Assembly (NCBI GenBank): GCA_937917505.1
Contig: CALDMQ010000064.1
Location: 1 to 6,639 of the forward strand
DNA: 6,639 nt
From: an uncultured Erysipelotrichaceae bacterium
GTDB taxonomy: Bacteria; Bacillota_I; Bacilli_A; Erysipelotrichales; Coprobacillaceae
Direction: 5' to 3'
Each line of letters starts with the position of its first letter. Within the stretch, counting starts at the first letter, position 1. This document shows positions 5,580 through 6,639 of the stretch, piece by piece. The position numbers and the translations under genes were made by a program. The notes beneath the pieces are model-generated. The model searched no databases. It was not told the origin of the DNA and saw nothing but the letters and a program-made list of their open reading frames with translations.

Positions 5580-6639
5580 ATGAAGAAAATAGTCATTGGA
5601 TTGGTTGCTCACGTTGATGCAGGGAAGACAACGTTAAGTGAGGCAATGCTTTATTTAACAGGATGTATTCGTAAACATGGGCGTGTGGATCATGGTGATA
5701 CTTATTTAGATTATAATGCCCAAGAAAAAGAACGTGGGATTACAATCTTTTCTAAACAAGCTACACTTTCTTATCAAGATATGCAAATCACATTGTTAGA
5801 TACGCCAGGTCATGTAGATTTTTCAGCAGAAATGGAAAGAACTTTACAGGTGTTAGATTATGCTGTTGTGATTATTAGTGGTATTGATGGTATTCAAAAT
5901 CATACCAAAACAATCTTTGATTTACTTGAACATTATCATATTCCAACATTCTTATTTGTAAATAAAATGGATATGAATCAAGCTGATGCAATGTCTTTAA
6001 AAGTATCTTTACAAAAGTTTGATTCTCGTTTGATAGATTTTACATCTTTAAATGAAGAAACATATGAAAATTTAGCTTTAGTTAGTGATGAACTTCTAGA
6101 TGAATATATGCAAACACAAATCATTTCATCTACCAAGATTGTATCGCTTATCCAACAAAGAAAAGTTTTTCCATATGTATTTGGTTCAGCTTTAAAAATG
6201 CAAGGTGTAGAAGAATTGATGAATCTTTTACAGATTTATACAATCGATAAAGATTATCCTGAAACTTTATCTGCAAGAGTTTATAAAATTTCACAAGATG
6301 AACAAGGACAACGTTTAACACATGTTAAAATCACTGGTGGAACAATGCAAGTGAAAGATATGATTGTTGATGAAAAAGTTGATCAAATCAGAATTTATAA
6401 TGGGAATAAATATGAAGTTGTAAAGTCTGTAGAAGCTGGTGATATTTGTGCATTAAAAGGAATAACAAAGTTACAAGCAGGAGAAGGTATTGGAGAAGAA
6501 AGTGTTATACAACCTCTTATGAATGCTTATATGACTTATCATATTTTATTACCAAAAGATTGTGAACGTCATGTGATGGTTCAACGTCTTTTACAATTAT
6601 CTGATGAAGAACCGGAGTTACATATTCAATATGTTCAAG
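5580..6639 (+). CDS. Translational GTPase, EF-G / TetM-like ribosomal protection superfamily (3' end outside window)
   Basis: The frame is open to the window end, giving the first 353 residues. The GTPase domain is complete and canonical for the EF-G/TetM class: G1 AHVDAGKT (10-17), G2 RGIT (52-55), G3 DTPGH (74-78), G4 NKMD (128-131), G5 GSALK (202-206). A beta-barrel domain 2 follows (about 228-310; SARVYKISQDEQGQRLTHVKITGG), then the start of an EF-G domain III-like region (LLPKDC... LLQLSDEEPELHIQY). Order and motifs match TetM/TetO/TetW proteins, which remove tetracycline from the ribosome. The sequence is far from TetM itself and closer in style to chromosomal homologues common in gut Bacillota, so resistance should not be assumed. 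ATGATG gives two possible starts; 5580 stands seven bases after AGGAGG (5567-5572), 5577 only four, so 5580 is preferred. No damage is seen in the visible part. Confidence 0.88.
   Translation, partial: MKKIVIGLVAHVDAGKTTLSEAMLYLTGCIRKHGRVDHGDTYLDYNAQEKERGITIFSKQATLSYQDMQITLLDTPGHVDFSAEMERTLQVLDYAVVIISGIDGIQNHTKTIFDLLEHYHIPTFLFVNKMDMNQADAMSLKVSLQKFDSRLIDFTSLNEETYENLALVSDELLDEYMQTQIISSTKIVSLIQQRKVFPYVFGSALKMQGVEELMNLLQIYTIDKDYPETLSARVYKISQDEQGQRLTHVKITGGTMQVKDMIVDEKVDQIRIYNGNKYEVVKSVEAGDICALKGITKLQAGEGIGEESVIQPLMNAYMTYHILLPKDCERHVMVQRLLQLSDEEPELHIQYVQ

Noticed and set aside
1..6639. CRISPR arrays, insertion sequences, tRNA, rRNA, integrase or phage genes
   Set aside because: I found no regularly spaced repeats, transposase or integrase motifs, cloverleaf patterns or rRNA-like stretches on either strand.

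Overview
The window is AT-rich DNA with genes on both strands. Its codon use, Shine-Dalgarno sites close to AAGGAGG and gene families point to a low-GC Bacillota (Firmicutes). A gut Erysipelotrichia-like or clostridial host is my best guess; no 16S or other marker gene is present to confirm it.

Layout. (1) 1-230 is the 3' end of a P1B-type heavy-metal ATPase. (2) After a consensus promoter and a structured leader comes a ferrous-iron uptake unit: a fused FeoA-FeoB gene (365-2628), then a 41-residue FeoB-associated Cys-rich membrane protein (2641-2766). (3) On the minus strand, tail to tail with that small gene, is a GNAT acetyltransferase (2757-3389). It is divergent from a MerR-family regulator with a long C-terminal region (3466-4266). 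The 76 bp between them hold two face-to-face promoters and a dyad in a 19-bp spacer, as expected if the MerR protein controls the acetyltransferase. (4) 4267-4606 has no intact gene but carries what looks like a decayed reading frame. (5) 4607-5522 is meso-diaminopimelate dehydrogenase (ddh), for lysine and peptidoglycan precursor metabolism, followed by a terminator. (6) From about 5580 to the window end is the 5' part of a translational GTPase of the EF-G / tetracycline ribosomal-protection (TetM-like) superfamily.

The most striking point is that the two best-conserved genes, feoB and ddh, are broken in the same way. Each has lost about 22 codons (about 67 and 65 nt, inferred from the families), which shifts the frame; the reading frame beyond the junction is otherwise well preserved. 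Restoring these lengths gives whole-codon genes of about 776 and 326 residues, and the latter is normal for Ddh. Either there are two recent deletions in this strain or the sequence was damaged in assembly or amplification; the sequence alone cannot decide. I see no CRISPR array, insertion sequence, tRNA, rRNA or phage gene, and nothing that I would call a new defence or mobile system. The best regulatory candidate is the symmetric MerR/GNAT intergenic region.
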